Part shown: piece by piece, positions 54,744 through 64,000 of the stretch | Layout of the letters: every line of letters begins with the position of its first letter | Numbering within the stretch: the first letter of the stretch is position 1 | Origin: SHAN690 sp041391765 | GTDB lineage: Bacteria > Bacteroidota > Bacteroidia > Flavobacteriales_G > Salibacteraceae | Assembly (NCBI GenBank): GCA_041391765.1 | Contig: JAWKNJ010000015.1 | Location: forward strand, 62,001-126,000 | Reading direction: 5' to 3' | Length of the DNA stretch: 64,000 bases | The notes under the pieces: model-generated | What the model saw: the letters and a program-made list of their open reading frames with translations, nothing else | The model's database searches: none | Told to the model about the DNA's origin: nothing | Made by a program: the position numbers and the translations under genes

Positions 54744-56015
54744 ATGGAGTCGAACGAACAAATCATCGTTGGTTTAGACATTGGTACAACCAAGATCGCC
54801 TGCCTTGTTGGAAAGAAAAACGAATACGGCAAGCTCGAGCTGCTCGGCATGGGAAAGGCAGAGTCGGTTGGCGTGCGCAGAGGTGTGGTGAGTCACATCA
54901 CACCGGCTGTTCAAGCCATTCGCATGGCTGTGGAAGAAGCAAAGCTGAACTCAGGTGTTGAGATTGAGGTGGTCAACGTGGGTATTGCCGGTCAGCACAT
55001 TAAAAGCTTGCAACACCGGGGCGTGATCACGTTGGATAATTTGGAAGATGAGATCAGCCAAAAGGATGTGGATGCCTTGATTGAAGACATGCACAAATTG
55101 GTGCTCCCTCCGGGTGAGTCCATCATTCACGTGCTCCCACAAGACTTTATCGTGGACAACGAAAGCGGGATTAAAGATCCGATCGGCATGAGCGGCATTC
55201 GTTTAGAAGCGAACTTCCACATCATTACGGGTTTGGTTACTGCAGTTCAGAACATTTACAAGTGCGTTCGAAAAGCGGAGTTGGAAGTAGCTGATTTGAC
55301 ATTAGAGCCTTTGGCATCATCAGATGCAGTCTTGAGCGCAGAAGAAAAAGAAGCTGGTGTTGCATTAGTTGACATCGGTGGTGGAACAACAGATGTAGCC
55401 ATCTTCCAAGATGGTATCATTCGCCATACTGCTGTGATTCCATTTGGTGGAAACATCATCACGGACGACATCAAGGAAGGCTGCACGATCATCCGAAAGC
55501 AAGCAGAGTTATTGAAAGTGAAGTTCGGATCAGCATTAGCTAGCGAGAATCAGGCGAACGACATCGTAGTTATTCCTGGTTTGAACGGACGAGAACCAAA
55601 AGAGATCAGCGTTAAAAACCTGGCACACATCATTCAAGCTCGCATGGAAGAAATCATCGAGCAGGTTTACTTCGAAATCCGCAATTCTGGTTTCGAGCGC
55701 AAGCTGATTGCCGGTATCGTGATCACTGGCGGTGGTTCACAGTTGAAGCACATTTCTCAATTGTTCGAATACCTGACGGGTATGGATACACGAATCGGAT
55801 ACCCTACTGAGCACTTGGCATCCGGCAATGACAAGGTAGCCAGTCCAATGTATGCCACTGGTGTGGGCTTAGTATTGAAAGGATTTGAATATGCTGATCG
55901 CCAGCAACGCAGGGTTTCATCTGTGGGCGCAGTAAAACCAAAAAAGAAAAACGGACTGTTCGATAAAATCCTCAGCAAGGGAAAAGAGTGGTTTGAAGAA
56001 GACGACCAGTTTTAA
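54744..56015 (+). CDS. ftsA: Cell division protein FtsA
   Basis: A 423-residue actin-like protein that anchors FtsZ to the membrane. ATP-binding blocks GLDIGTTKIACLVGKK, VALVDIGGGTTDVAIFQDG and IAGIVITGGGSQLKHI are present, with the 1C-type insertion between. The C-terminus has a basic linker and an amphipathic tail (GLFDKILSKGKEWFEE) that should insert into the membrane. Lies 4 bases after ftsQ and 32 bases before ftsZ. Confidence 0.96.
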   Translation: MESNEQIIVGLDIGTTKIACLVGKKNEYGKLELLGMGKAESVGVRRGVVSHITPAVQAIRMAVEEAKLNSGVEIEVVNVGIAGQHIKSLQHRGVITLDNLEDEISQKDVDALIEDMHKLVLPPGESIIHVLPQDFIVDNESGIKDPIGMSGIRLEANFHIITGLVTAVQNIYKCVRKAELEVADLTLEPLASSDAVLSAEEKEAGVALVDIGGGTTDVAIFQDGIIRHTAVIPFGGNIITDDIKEGCTIIRKQAELLKVKFGSALASENQANDIVVIPGLNGREPKEISVKNLAHIIQARMEEIIEQVYFEIRNSGFERKLIAGIVITGGGSQLKHISQLFEYLTGMDTRIGYPTEHLASGNDKVASPMYATGVGLVLKGFEYADRQQRRVSSVGAVKPKKKNGLFDKILSKGKEWFEEDDQF

Positions 56016-56047
56016 TTGAATAAAGACTATTAATCAAAATCGATATT

Positions 56048-57793
56048 ATGAAATTCGATCTGCCAAAAGAGAACTCAAACATCATCAAGGTACTTGGTGT
56101 AGGTGGTGGCGGTAGCAATGCCGTTAATCACATGTTTCGACAAGGAATCAATGGCGTAGACTTCTTGGTTTGCAACACTGACCAACAGGCATTGGACGTA
56201 AGCCCAGTGCCACTCAAAGTTCAATTGGGTGCTACATTGACCGAAGGTCGCGGTGCAGGATCTATTGCTGAAGTGGGCAAGAATGCCGCAATGGAAACCA
56301 TTGACGACATTAAAGACATCATTTCTTCCAACACCAAAATGGTCTTCATCACTGCCGGAATGGGCGGTGGAACCGGAACTGGTGCAGCGCCTGTTATTGC
56401 GAAAACGGCTCGTGAAATGGGCGTTTTAACGGTTGGTATCGTGACCATGCCATTCTTCTTCGAAGGCAAGAAAAGAAGGCTGCAGGCAGAGCAAGGAATT
56501 GAAGACATCCGTGAAAACGTGGATACATTGCTCATCATTAACAATGAGAAACTTCGTGAAATGTGCGGTAATCTTCCAATCGCTCAAGCCTTCGCAATGG
56601 CCGATGACGTATTGACGACAGCGGCAAAAGGCATTGCTGAAATCATAACACGGACGGGATACATCAACGTTGACTTTGAAGATGTACGTACCGTCATGAG
56701 CGACTCAGGAGTTGCCATCATGGGTTCTGCATCTGCTACAGGTGAGGAACGAGCAATCAAGGCTGTAGAGAAGGCATTAGCTTCTCCTCTGTTGAACGAT
56801 AACAACATCGAAGGAGCACGCTACGTGTTACTTAACATCGCATTCGGAAACCAAGAAGTTTTGATGGACGAAATCAGCGACATCACAGATTACATCCAAG
56901 ATGAGGCGGGTGCTTCAGCTGATGTCATTTGGGGATACGGCCACGATGAAAGTTTGGGTGATGCTCTTTCAGTAACGATCATCGCTACGGGTTTCAACCA
57001 AAATCCGAACACAGGAGTGAATGCTGAGCGCAACGTTCAGAAAAGAAAACTCAATTTGGAGGAACCTACTCATGAAGCAACTCAGGCAAACGTTCCGACT
57101 CCAGAAGTAAAAGAAGATGAGCCGTTCTTGCGAAAGGTCGAGGAGGAAAAGCAAGAGGAATCAAAGCCAACATTCGAGCGCCCAGCCGAAAGCCAGCGGG
57201 TATTTGAATTTGAGGTGACTCGCCATAATTTGGAATCATCCAACGAAGAAGAAGCTGAGGAAAAAGAAGAAGAGACTGAAGAAATCGAGCAGCCTTTCTT
57301 GAAGAAAGTGGAAGATGCTGAGGTCGAATCTTCGGAAGAAGTAACCGAAGATCCTGATGAAGAAATTGTCATGAAATCCAATGCCCCACAACCAGAGGAA
57401 ACTAAGCAGTGGGAGCCATATCGAAGGACTGAAACATCGGAGAATCCAAAACCAGTCGTCAGTGAGCAACCTTCTTTCAAGACAACGACTCCTGAGCCAC
57501 AGGCAAGGCAGGAATCGGAAGACAAGCCCTCACGCGAGGAACAGAGCAAGAGAGCTACAGATCGCTTAAGTCGCCTTCGCGATTTGAGCATGAAGCTTAG
57601 AACACCTTCCGGAATGTCGGATTTGGAAAATGAACCTGCATTCAAGAGAAAGCAGATTAATCTGGACGATATTCCTCACTCTGGCGAATCAAGCGCAAGC
57701 AGATTCACCCTTAGTGAAGAAGAAAATGAAGACGGGGAAAAAAAAACTAAACTAAGACCGAATAATCCGTTTCTCCACGATAACGTGGACTGA
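56048..57793 (+). CDS. ftsZ: Cell division GTPase FtsZ with long charged C-terminal linker
   Basis: A 581-residue tubulin homologue. The globular core (about residues 10-330) has GVGGGGSNAVNHM and the tubulin signature AGMGGGTGTGAAPV near residue 104. After residue 335 a Glu/Lys/Pro-rich linker of about 230 residues precedes a short tail (KLRPNNPFLHDNVD). E. coli FtsZ is 383 residues; extended linkers are usual in Bacteroidota, and this one is unusually acidic. Final gene of the dcw cluster, followed by a terminator. Confidence 0.96.
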   Translation: MKFDLPKENSNIIKVLGVGGGGSNAVNHMFRQGINGVDFLVCNTDQQALDVSPVPLKVQLGATLTEGRGAGSIAEVGKNAAMETIDDIKDIISSNTKMVFITAGMGGGTGTGAAPVIAKTAREMGVLTVGIVTMPFFFEGKKRRLQAEQGIEDIRENVDTLLIINNEKLREMCGNLPIAQAFAMADDVLTTAAKGIAEIITRTGYINVDFEDVRTVMSDSGVAIMGSASATGEERAIKAVEKALASPLLNDNNIEGARYVLLNIAFGNQEVLMDEISDITDYIQDEAGASADVIWGYGHDESLGDALSVTIIATGFNQNPNTGVNAERNVQKRKLNLEEPTHEATQANVPTPEVKEDEPFLRKVEEEKQEESKPTFERPAESQRVFEFEVTRHNLESSNEEEAEEKEEETEEIEQPFLKKVEDAEVESSEEVTEDPDEEIVMKSNAPQPEETKQWEPYRRTETSENPKPVVSEQPSFKTTTPEPQARQESEDKPSREEQSKRATDRLSRLRDLSMKLRTPSGMSDLENEPAFKRKQINLDDIPHSGESSASRFTLSEEENEDGEKKTKLRPNNPFLHDNVD

Positions 57794-57817
57794 GGACATT
57801 TCAGATCCTAATTCTTC

Positions 57818-57845
57818 AAGCCGACCAAATGGTCGGCTTTTTTGT
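57818..57845 (+). terminator. Rho-independent terminator after ftsZ
   Basis: AAGCCGACC and GGTCGGCTT form a 9-base-pair stem with a 4-base loop, followed by a run of seven T. It lies 25 bases after the ftsZ stop and closes the dcw operon. Confidence 0.92.
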
Positions 57846-57950
57846 TTGTCGATCATATTCCCGCACCCAACGTTTCAATAGTTAATTTCGTTTCCCAGTC
57901 AACCATTGCTTTCCTTATTCGTTTAAGGATATTGCACTTAACCTGAATCC

Positions 57951-60900
57951 ATGAAAAAACTAATACTAGCCCTCGTTGTATTACTAACATATTTCAATCA
58001 AACAAATCAAGCTCAGACTGCAGTTTGGGCTAAGAAAATTGGGGGAAGCAGTGTTGAATACAAAACAAGGGCCGTTCACGATAGCCTGGGTAATATTTAT
58101 ATCGCTGGATCTGGCAGTAATCCAACCATAGGTTCATACACCCTTCCTACTCAGGGCATCGATGCTTATCTGATGAAGCTTGATTCAGATGGAAATTTAA
58201 TATGGGCAAAAAGAGCAGGAGGCACAAGTTCGGATTACGGAATTGATGTCGCAACAAACGATAATGGTGATGTATACTTCACTGGAACGTGCCTGCTTTT
58301 CGGAACGAACAACACCATTTCGCTAGGTGATACCTCCATCGTTGTTACGCTCATTGGGTCCAGCACCAACTATGTCAACTTCATAGCCAAGTTCGATACT
58401 GCCGGGAACTTTTCTTGGGCCAGAATTGAACGAAACTTACAATTTGGGTACACAACTGCAATTGCAGCTGATGCGAATGGAAATGCCTATTTGCAAAGTG
58501 CATTTAACACAAGTTATTACGTTGATGGTGACACTGTATATACACCTTCTTTTGGATATAATCACATCATTACAAAGTACGATCAGTTCGGCAACTTTGA
58601 ATGGTATCGCCATATCAAAATGAACGCTTCCGTTAGTCCCTCTGTCTTTTACCATTACAATGGAATGGTTGTGGACGCAAGTAATAACGTATACTGCACC
58701 GGCACATACGATGATTCAGTCAGGGTCAACACCTCCGTAGAATACTCGTTGAGCGGTTCATATGATGTATATCTTTTAAAATTGAATTCATCGGGCACTG
58801 TTCAATGGTTAAAGGATGGAGGGAGCACGGGGACAGACTATGCTTGCGATCTTGCCATCGATAATTCCAATACATTATTCCTATCGCTATATACTGGCGG
58901 CAATATTTTCTTCGGATCACAATCGTTTACTGGTTCGGGACAGGCCGCCATTGTTAAGTATAACTCATCTGGAACAGCTCAGAACATTTATGGAAGTACT
59001 GGATCAACTAACTGCTGGCCTTATGGCATAGATGTAGACGATTCAGGAAATTTTTATGTAGGAGGTTATTTCATTGGAAATAACACATTTGGTAGTCATC
59101 AAATCCTTGCAACCTCTAGTGCTGATTTGTGGATGGCGAAGTACGATTATGTCAATAGTTCTTGGGATTTTGCTGTCTCACCTGACGCAAGCTCTTCATC
59201 AGAATGGATTACCACAATTGCCGCCTTTAACACGGATCAGGTTTATGGTAGCGGTCTGAATTTAGGATCCGTTAATTTAGGTAATGCTTCCATCGCCACC
59301 GGATCGAGTTATGATAACTTTTTGGTGAAATTCGGCAATTGTGAAAACCTTGTGGCCGCTGCATCAAGCAGCAATGGCTCCTCAGGGTTTTGTAGTGGAG
59401 AGTCCCTTACGATTAATGCCGATACAAATTCCTCATACGATTACCAGTGGCTTTATAATGGCTCGATTATTTCCGGAGAAATTAATGAATCCTATACTGT
59501 ATCCACGTCTGGAAACTACTCTGTTGTAATCGATAGCGGAGGTTGCCTTGACACAAGTAACGTCCTAGCAATCACGGCCTTCGTTAGTCCAACCGTAACT
59601 CATTCAAATATTCCAGCCGTTTGCGACTCAGATCCTCCGTTTATATTATCTGGAGGAAGTCCTTCAGGTGGCACGTATACTGGCAGCGCAGTGACAGGAG
59701 GAAACACATTCAACCCAAACCTTGCTGCTACAGGAAATAACTTCGTAACATATTCATACACAGATACAAACGGATGCGCGGATAGTGTAACCAAAACAAT
59801 TAATGTTCAACAATCCCCAGCAATATTTACAACCACAATAAACGTTTGCGAGACTGGAGCTTCAATTTCACTAACTTCTTCGGCATATGGATGGCCAACG
59901 GGAGGAACTCATAGCGGACCTGGAGTCGTCTCCAATATTTTTTACCCAAACATAGCAGGCCCCGGAACACATACGATACATTATTACTCATCCAACGGAT
60001 GTGAATCAGCTGATTCAATCGTTGCCACAGTGGTGGCTGCGCCAACGGTTAATGCGGGAACGTATCCAAACAAGTGTGTGACAGCCAGCCCTTTTGCTCT
60101 AGTTGGAACTCCATCAGGTGGAACTTTTAGTGGGGGTTTTTATGTAATTGGAACTGGATTCTACCCCAGTTTTGCCGGTGCAGGTACTCATCCAGTAATT
60201 TACACTTACTCTTCAGGTGGTTGCACAGTAGCAGATACGGCATATGTACAAGTAGACGCAGTACCCTCTACCACCATAAGTTCACTTCCAAGCCAATGTG
60301 CTAATAGCGACACAGTTCTGTTGACTCCATATGGTTCACCAAGTGGTGGAACGTTTTCGGGTACAGGAGTCTCTTCGAATATTTTCAACCCGGCTTCATC
60401 AGGTGTAGGGACATTTACGATGACGTATACTTTCACAAATGCATGTGGTACCTACACGGATACTGAGCCTATTACCGTCAATAGCCTACCTAGTTTGTCC
60501 ATATCTTCGACCAATGTAAGTTGCTTCGGTGGCAATGATGGATCTGCCACCGGAACAGGATCCGGCACTTCAGCCCCATACACTTACGCGTGGAGCAACT
60601 CAGCAAACACGGCCACCGCTTCTGGTCTTATCGCAGGTACATACACGGTGACCGTAACGGACAACAACACATGCACAACCTCAAATTCGGTTACAATTAC
60701 ACAGCCGACTCAATTGGTTGTTAGCTCAAATTCAAATCCAACTTCTTGCAATGGAGGTAGTGATGGTGTTTCTAGTGCTTTCGCCTCTGGTGGAACAACA
60801 AGCTATACTTATGCTTGGAGCAACGCTGCAACTACTGCTATTATTACGGGACTATCTGCTGGAACATACACGGTAACTGTGACTGATGCTAATGGTTGCA

Positions 60901-63900
60901 CCGCAACTTCGAGCACAACCGTAACCCAACCCACCGCAGTCTCCCCATCCATCACAGTTAATAACAACGTCAGTTGTTTTGGTGGATCAAACGGTTCATT
61001 GACCGCGAGTGCAACAGGGGGAACAGGAACAAAAACATTCGTTTGGAGCAACGCGGCTACCACGGCTACCGTTACTGGCCTTGTTGCCGGTACATACACG
61101 GTGACCGCTACCGATGCCAACGGTTGTACCGCAACTGCTTCAGCTACGATCACTCAACCTACTGCACTTTCGGCCTCGGCTTCGGTTAACAATAACGTCA
61201 GCTGCTTTGGCGGTGCCAACGGTTCGGCCACAGCATCGGCTTCCGGTGGAACAACAACTTACTCCTACGCCTGGAGCGGTGGCGGAACTTCTGCTACCAA
61301 GACAGGCATGAGTGCAGGCACCTACACAGTTACTGTCACTGACGCCAACGGTTGTACTTCAACTGCTTCGGTCACCATCACTCAACCGGCCACTGCTGTT
61401 GCTGCTTCGGCTTCGGTCAACAACAACGTAAGCTGTTTTGGCGGGGCTAATGGTTCGGCTACTGCATCAGGTAGTGGTGGAACACCTACCTATTCCTACG
61501 CTTGGAGCGGTGGCGGAACTTCCGCTACTAAAACCGGCATGAGTGCGGGCACTTACACCGTCACTGTGACCGATGCTAACGGTTGTACTTCAACTGCCTC
61601 TGTCACCATCACTCAACCTACCGTACTTGCTGCCTCGGCTACTGTAAATAACAACGTCAGCTGCAACGGTGGATCAAACGGTTCCATTACTGCTTCCGGA
61701 ACAGGCGGAACTACTTCATACACTTATGCTTGGAGCAACGCGGCCACCTCGGCTACCATCACCGGACTCAGTGCAGGAACATATACGGTAACCTTGACCG
61801 ATGCCAATGGATGTACGGCTACTGCCTCAGCTACCATTACTCAGCCTGCCGTACTTGCAGCATCAGCTACCGTGAACAACAACGTGAGTTGTAACGGTGG
61901 ATCAAACGGATCGATTACGGCTTCCGGAACGGGTGGAACTACAACATACTCTTACTTGTGGAGCAATGCAGCTACCACAGCTACGGTTACTGGTCTTGCG
62001 GCTGGAACTTATACGGTTACACTTACCGATGCCAACGGTTGTACCGCAACCGCTTCGGCATCGATCACTCAACCAACGGTGCTTTCGGCCTCGGCTTCTG
62101 TCAACAACAACGTCAGCTGCTTTGGCGGTGCTAACGGTTCGGCCACAGCCTCTGCTTCCGGTGGAACAACAACTTACTCCTACGCCTGGAGCGGTGGTGG
62201 AACTTCCGCCACTAAAACCGGCATGAGCGCGGGCACTTACACCGTCACTGTGACCGATGCCAACGGTTGTACTTCAACTGCTTCGGTCACCATCACTCAA
62301 CCGGCTACGGCTGTTGCAGCTTCGGCTACCGTCAACAACAATGTCAGCTGCTTTGGCGGTGCCAACGGTTCGGCCACAGCATCGGCTTCTGGTGGAACAC
62401 CCACCTACTCTTACGCTTGGAGCGGTGGCGGAACTTCCGCTACTAAAACCGGCATGAGTGCGGGTACTTACACCGTCACTGTGACCGATGCCAACGGCTG
62501 TACTTCAACTGCTTCGGTCACCATCACTCAACCGGCTGCTATCACCATACCTACATTGACCAGAACCAATGTGAGTTGTAATGGTGGATCGGATGGAACA
62601 TTGACTGTCGTTCCATCAGGGGGAACCCCCGCCTACACCTACGCATGGAACAACGGTGCAACTTCTGCAACAGCCACAGGACTCAGTGTAGGAACGTACA
62701 CGGTAACGGTGACCGATGCCAACGGTTGTACACAAACCAAATCAAGAGCGATTACTCAACCTTCTGCTGTTTCTGCTTCAGCTACGGTCAACAATAACGT
62801 CAGCTGTAACGGTGGAGCCAATGGCTCTATCACTGCCAGCGCAACAGGGGGAACAGGAACCAAAACATACATATGGAGCAATGCGGCTACCACAGCTACC
62901 ATCACCGGGCTTGCGGCAGGAGCATACACCGTAACGGCTACCGATGCCAATGGATGTACGGCTACAGCTTCCGCAACGATCACTCAACCTACTGCCCTTT
63001 CAGCCTCGGCTTCTGTCAACAACAACGTCAGCTGCTTTGGCGGAGCAAACGGTTCGGCTACAGCATCGGCTTCCGGTGGAACAACAACGTACTCCTACGC
63101 CTGGAGCGGTGGCGGAACTTCGGCTACAAAAACCGGCATGAGTACAGGTACTTACACCGTCACTGTGACCGATGCTAACGGTTGTACTTCAACCGCTTCC
63201 GTAACGATCACCCAACCTGCCACACCTGTCGCTGCCGCTGCAACGGTTGACAACAACGTGAGCTGCAACGGTGGATCCGATGGCGGTGCTACGGCCTCTG
63301 CAACCGGTGGAACTACAACGTATTCTTATCTCTGGAGCAACTCGGCTACTACCGCTGCTATTACTGGAGTAGCTGCCGGAACATATACCGTGACCGTCAC
63401 CGATGCCAACGGTTGTACTTCAACAGCTTCGGCTACCATCACTGAGCCTGCTGCTTGTGGCTACTGCTACGGTGGACAACAACGTGAGCTGCAACGGTGG
63501 ATCCAATGGTGGTGCTACCGCTTCTGCTACTGGTGGAACTACAACGTATTCTTACCTCTGGAGCAACGCAGCTACTACCGCTTCTATTACTGGTGTAGCG
63601 GCCGGAACATATACCGTGACTGTGACCGATGCCAACGGTTGTACTTCTACCGCTTCGGCTACAGTAACTCAGCCTACGGTGCTCACTGCTTCCACTTCCG
63701 TCAACAACAACGTAAGTTGCAATGGCGGTGCTGACGGTTCAGCTACGGCATCCGGTTCGGGTGGAACAACAACATACTCTTATCTATGGAGCAACTCCGC
63801 TACTACGGCTACGGCTACTGGACTTAGTGCTGGAACATACACCGTAACGGTGACCGATGCCAACGGTTGTACTGCCACAGCTACGGCTACCATCACCGAG

Positions 63901-64000
63901 CCTGCCGTGCTTACGGCTTCTGCTTCCGTGAACAACAACGTGAGCTGTAATGGTGGTGCTAACGGATCGGCTACCGCTGCCGGCTCCGGTGGAACAACAA
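57951..64000 (+). CDS. Giant SprB-repeat surface adhesin, partial, with one frameshift
   Basis: The open frame runs 57951-63734 (1927 codons) and then continues in another frame to the window edge, so the protein is longer than 2000 residues. It starts with a signal peptide (MKKLILALVVLLTYFNQTNQAQ). Residues about 25-465 are SBBP-type propeller repeats (DSLGNIYIAGSG, DSNGNLIWAKRAGG). Ig-like Cys-Gly-rich domains span about residues 470-845. From 60486 come tandem SprB repeats. SprB-type proteins are moved along the cell by the gliding machinery and exported by type IX secretion; the sorting domain would lie outside the window. The frame changes by one base near 63456, and after restoration the repeats continue in perfect register. 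Confidence 0.85.
60486..64000 (+). repeat. Tandem SprB-repeat array (at least 16 units of about 228 bases)
   Basis: Units of 75-77 codons with the core NNNVSC[FN]GG...GTYTVTVTDANGC. Unit starts: 60486, 60708, 60933, 61161, 61389, 61620, 61848, 62076, 62304, 62535, 62763, 62991, 63219, 63450, 63676 and 63904 (cut by the edge). Several units encode nearly identical protein but differ at many synonymous positions, so they are not recent copies. The array continues past the window. Confidence 0.95.

Noticed and set aside
60809..61153. Antisense open frames across the adhesin repeats and linker (also 62756-62983 and 57082-57645)
   Set aside because: They arise from the repetitive codon pattern of the sense gene, have low-complexity Val/Ala/Ser composition and no family motifs.
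60486..64000. Regular repeats suggestive of a CRISPR array
   Set aside because: The period of about 228 bases, an open reading frame through every unit and recognisable SprB protein motifs show coding tandem repeats; no short identical repeats with unique spacers.
1..64000. tRNA, rRNA, integrase or transposase genes
   Set aside because: I found no recognisable cloverleaf sequence, ribosomal RNA segment or recombinase motif in the window; the two cassettes lack their own visible transposase.

Overview
The window looks like a chromosomal segment of a Bacteroidota bacterium, most likely a gliding or formerly gliding member of the Flavobacteriales. The evidence is a gldA-type gliding ABC ATPase, a type IX secretion C-terminal sorting domain, a giant SprB-repeat surface protein, a split B12-dependent methionine synthase, Bacteroidota-style -7 promoter elements (TAnnTTTG) and frequent TTG/GTG starts. 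I cannot assign a genus.

Layout. 1-7.9 kb holds housekeeping and catabolic genes: hutU (cut by the window edge), a DUF5522 protein, a D-cysteine desulfhydrase-like enzyme, gldA, a frame-disrupted metK, a glycosyltransferase and a lipoprotein MsrB. 7.9-14.2 kb (minus strand) is a surface-polysaccharide block: gmd, fcl, two Wzi-like outer-membrane proteins and a WecA/MraY-like initiating transferase. 14.3-19.0 kb is a tripartite MacAB-TolC-like exporter in the order adaptor, permease, TolC, ATPase. 19.0-23.8 kb (minus) has cysQ, two adjacent aldehyde dehydrogenase genes separated by a GxxExxY-protein cassette, and a DUF2806-like protein. 23.9-28.1 kb is a cytochrome oxidase assembly cluster (heme O synthase, two subunit III genes, subunit IV, SCO, DUF420). 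28.1-32.5 kb is a SAM-I riboswitch followed by metH split in two genes, with a four-helix-bundle (23S rRNA IVP-type) cassette lying between the halves. 32.5-41.3 kb has TolC, tsaB, a DCC1-like protein, a YyaL-type thioredoxin protein, a type IX-secreted protein, engB and a hydrolase. 41.4-57.8 kb is a complete dcw (division and cell wall) cluster from mraZ to ftsZ, containing an additional stand-alone MurD C-terminal-domain paralogue and a small secreted protein. 57.9-64.0 kb is the start of a giant adhesin with at least 16 tandem SprB repeats that run past the window end.

The most unusual theme is a pair of look-alike cassettes. A small gene of unknown role (four-helix-bundle protein at 29.35 kb; GxxExxY PD-(D/E)XK-like protein at 20.87 kb) is bracketed by a family-specific palindromic repeat and inserted exactly at a gene 3' end inside an operon. 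For each family a gene-less solo palindrome lies elsewhere in the window (6.04 kb and 19.83 kb). This suggests two unrelated small proteins that each work with a palindromic repeat family, possibly as mobile or selfish elements.

A second theme is quality. Conserved genes (metK, both aldehyde dehydrogenases, a Wzi-like gene, the WecA-like gene, cox subunits III and IV) carry dense clusters of frameshifts separated by many kilobases of perfectly intact genes. This is more consistent with patches of poor consensus than with biological decay.
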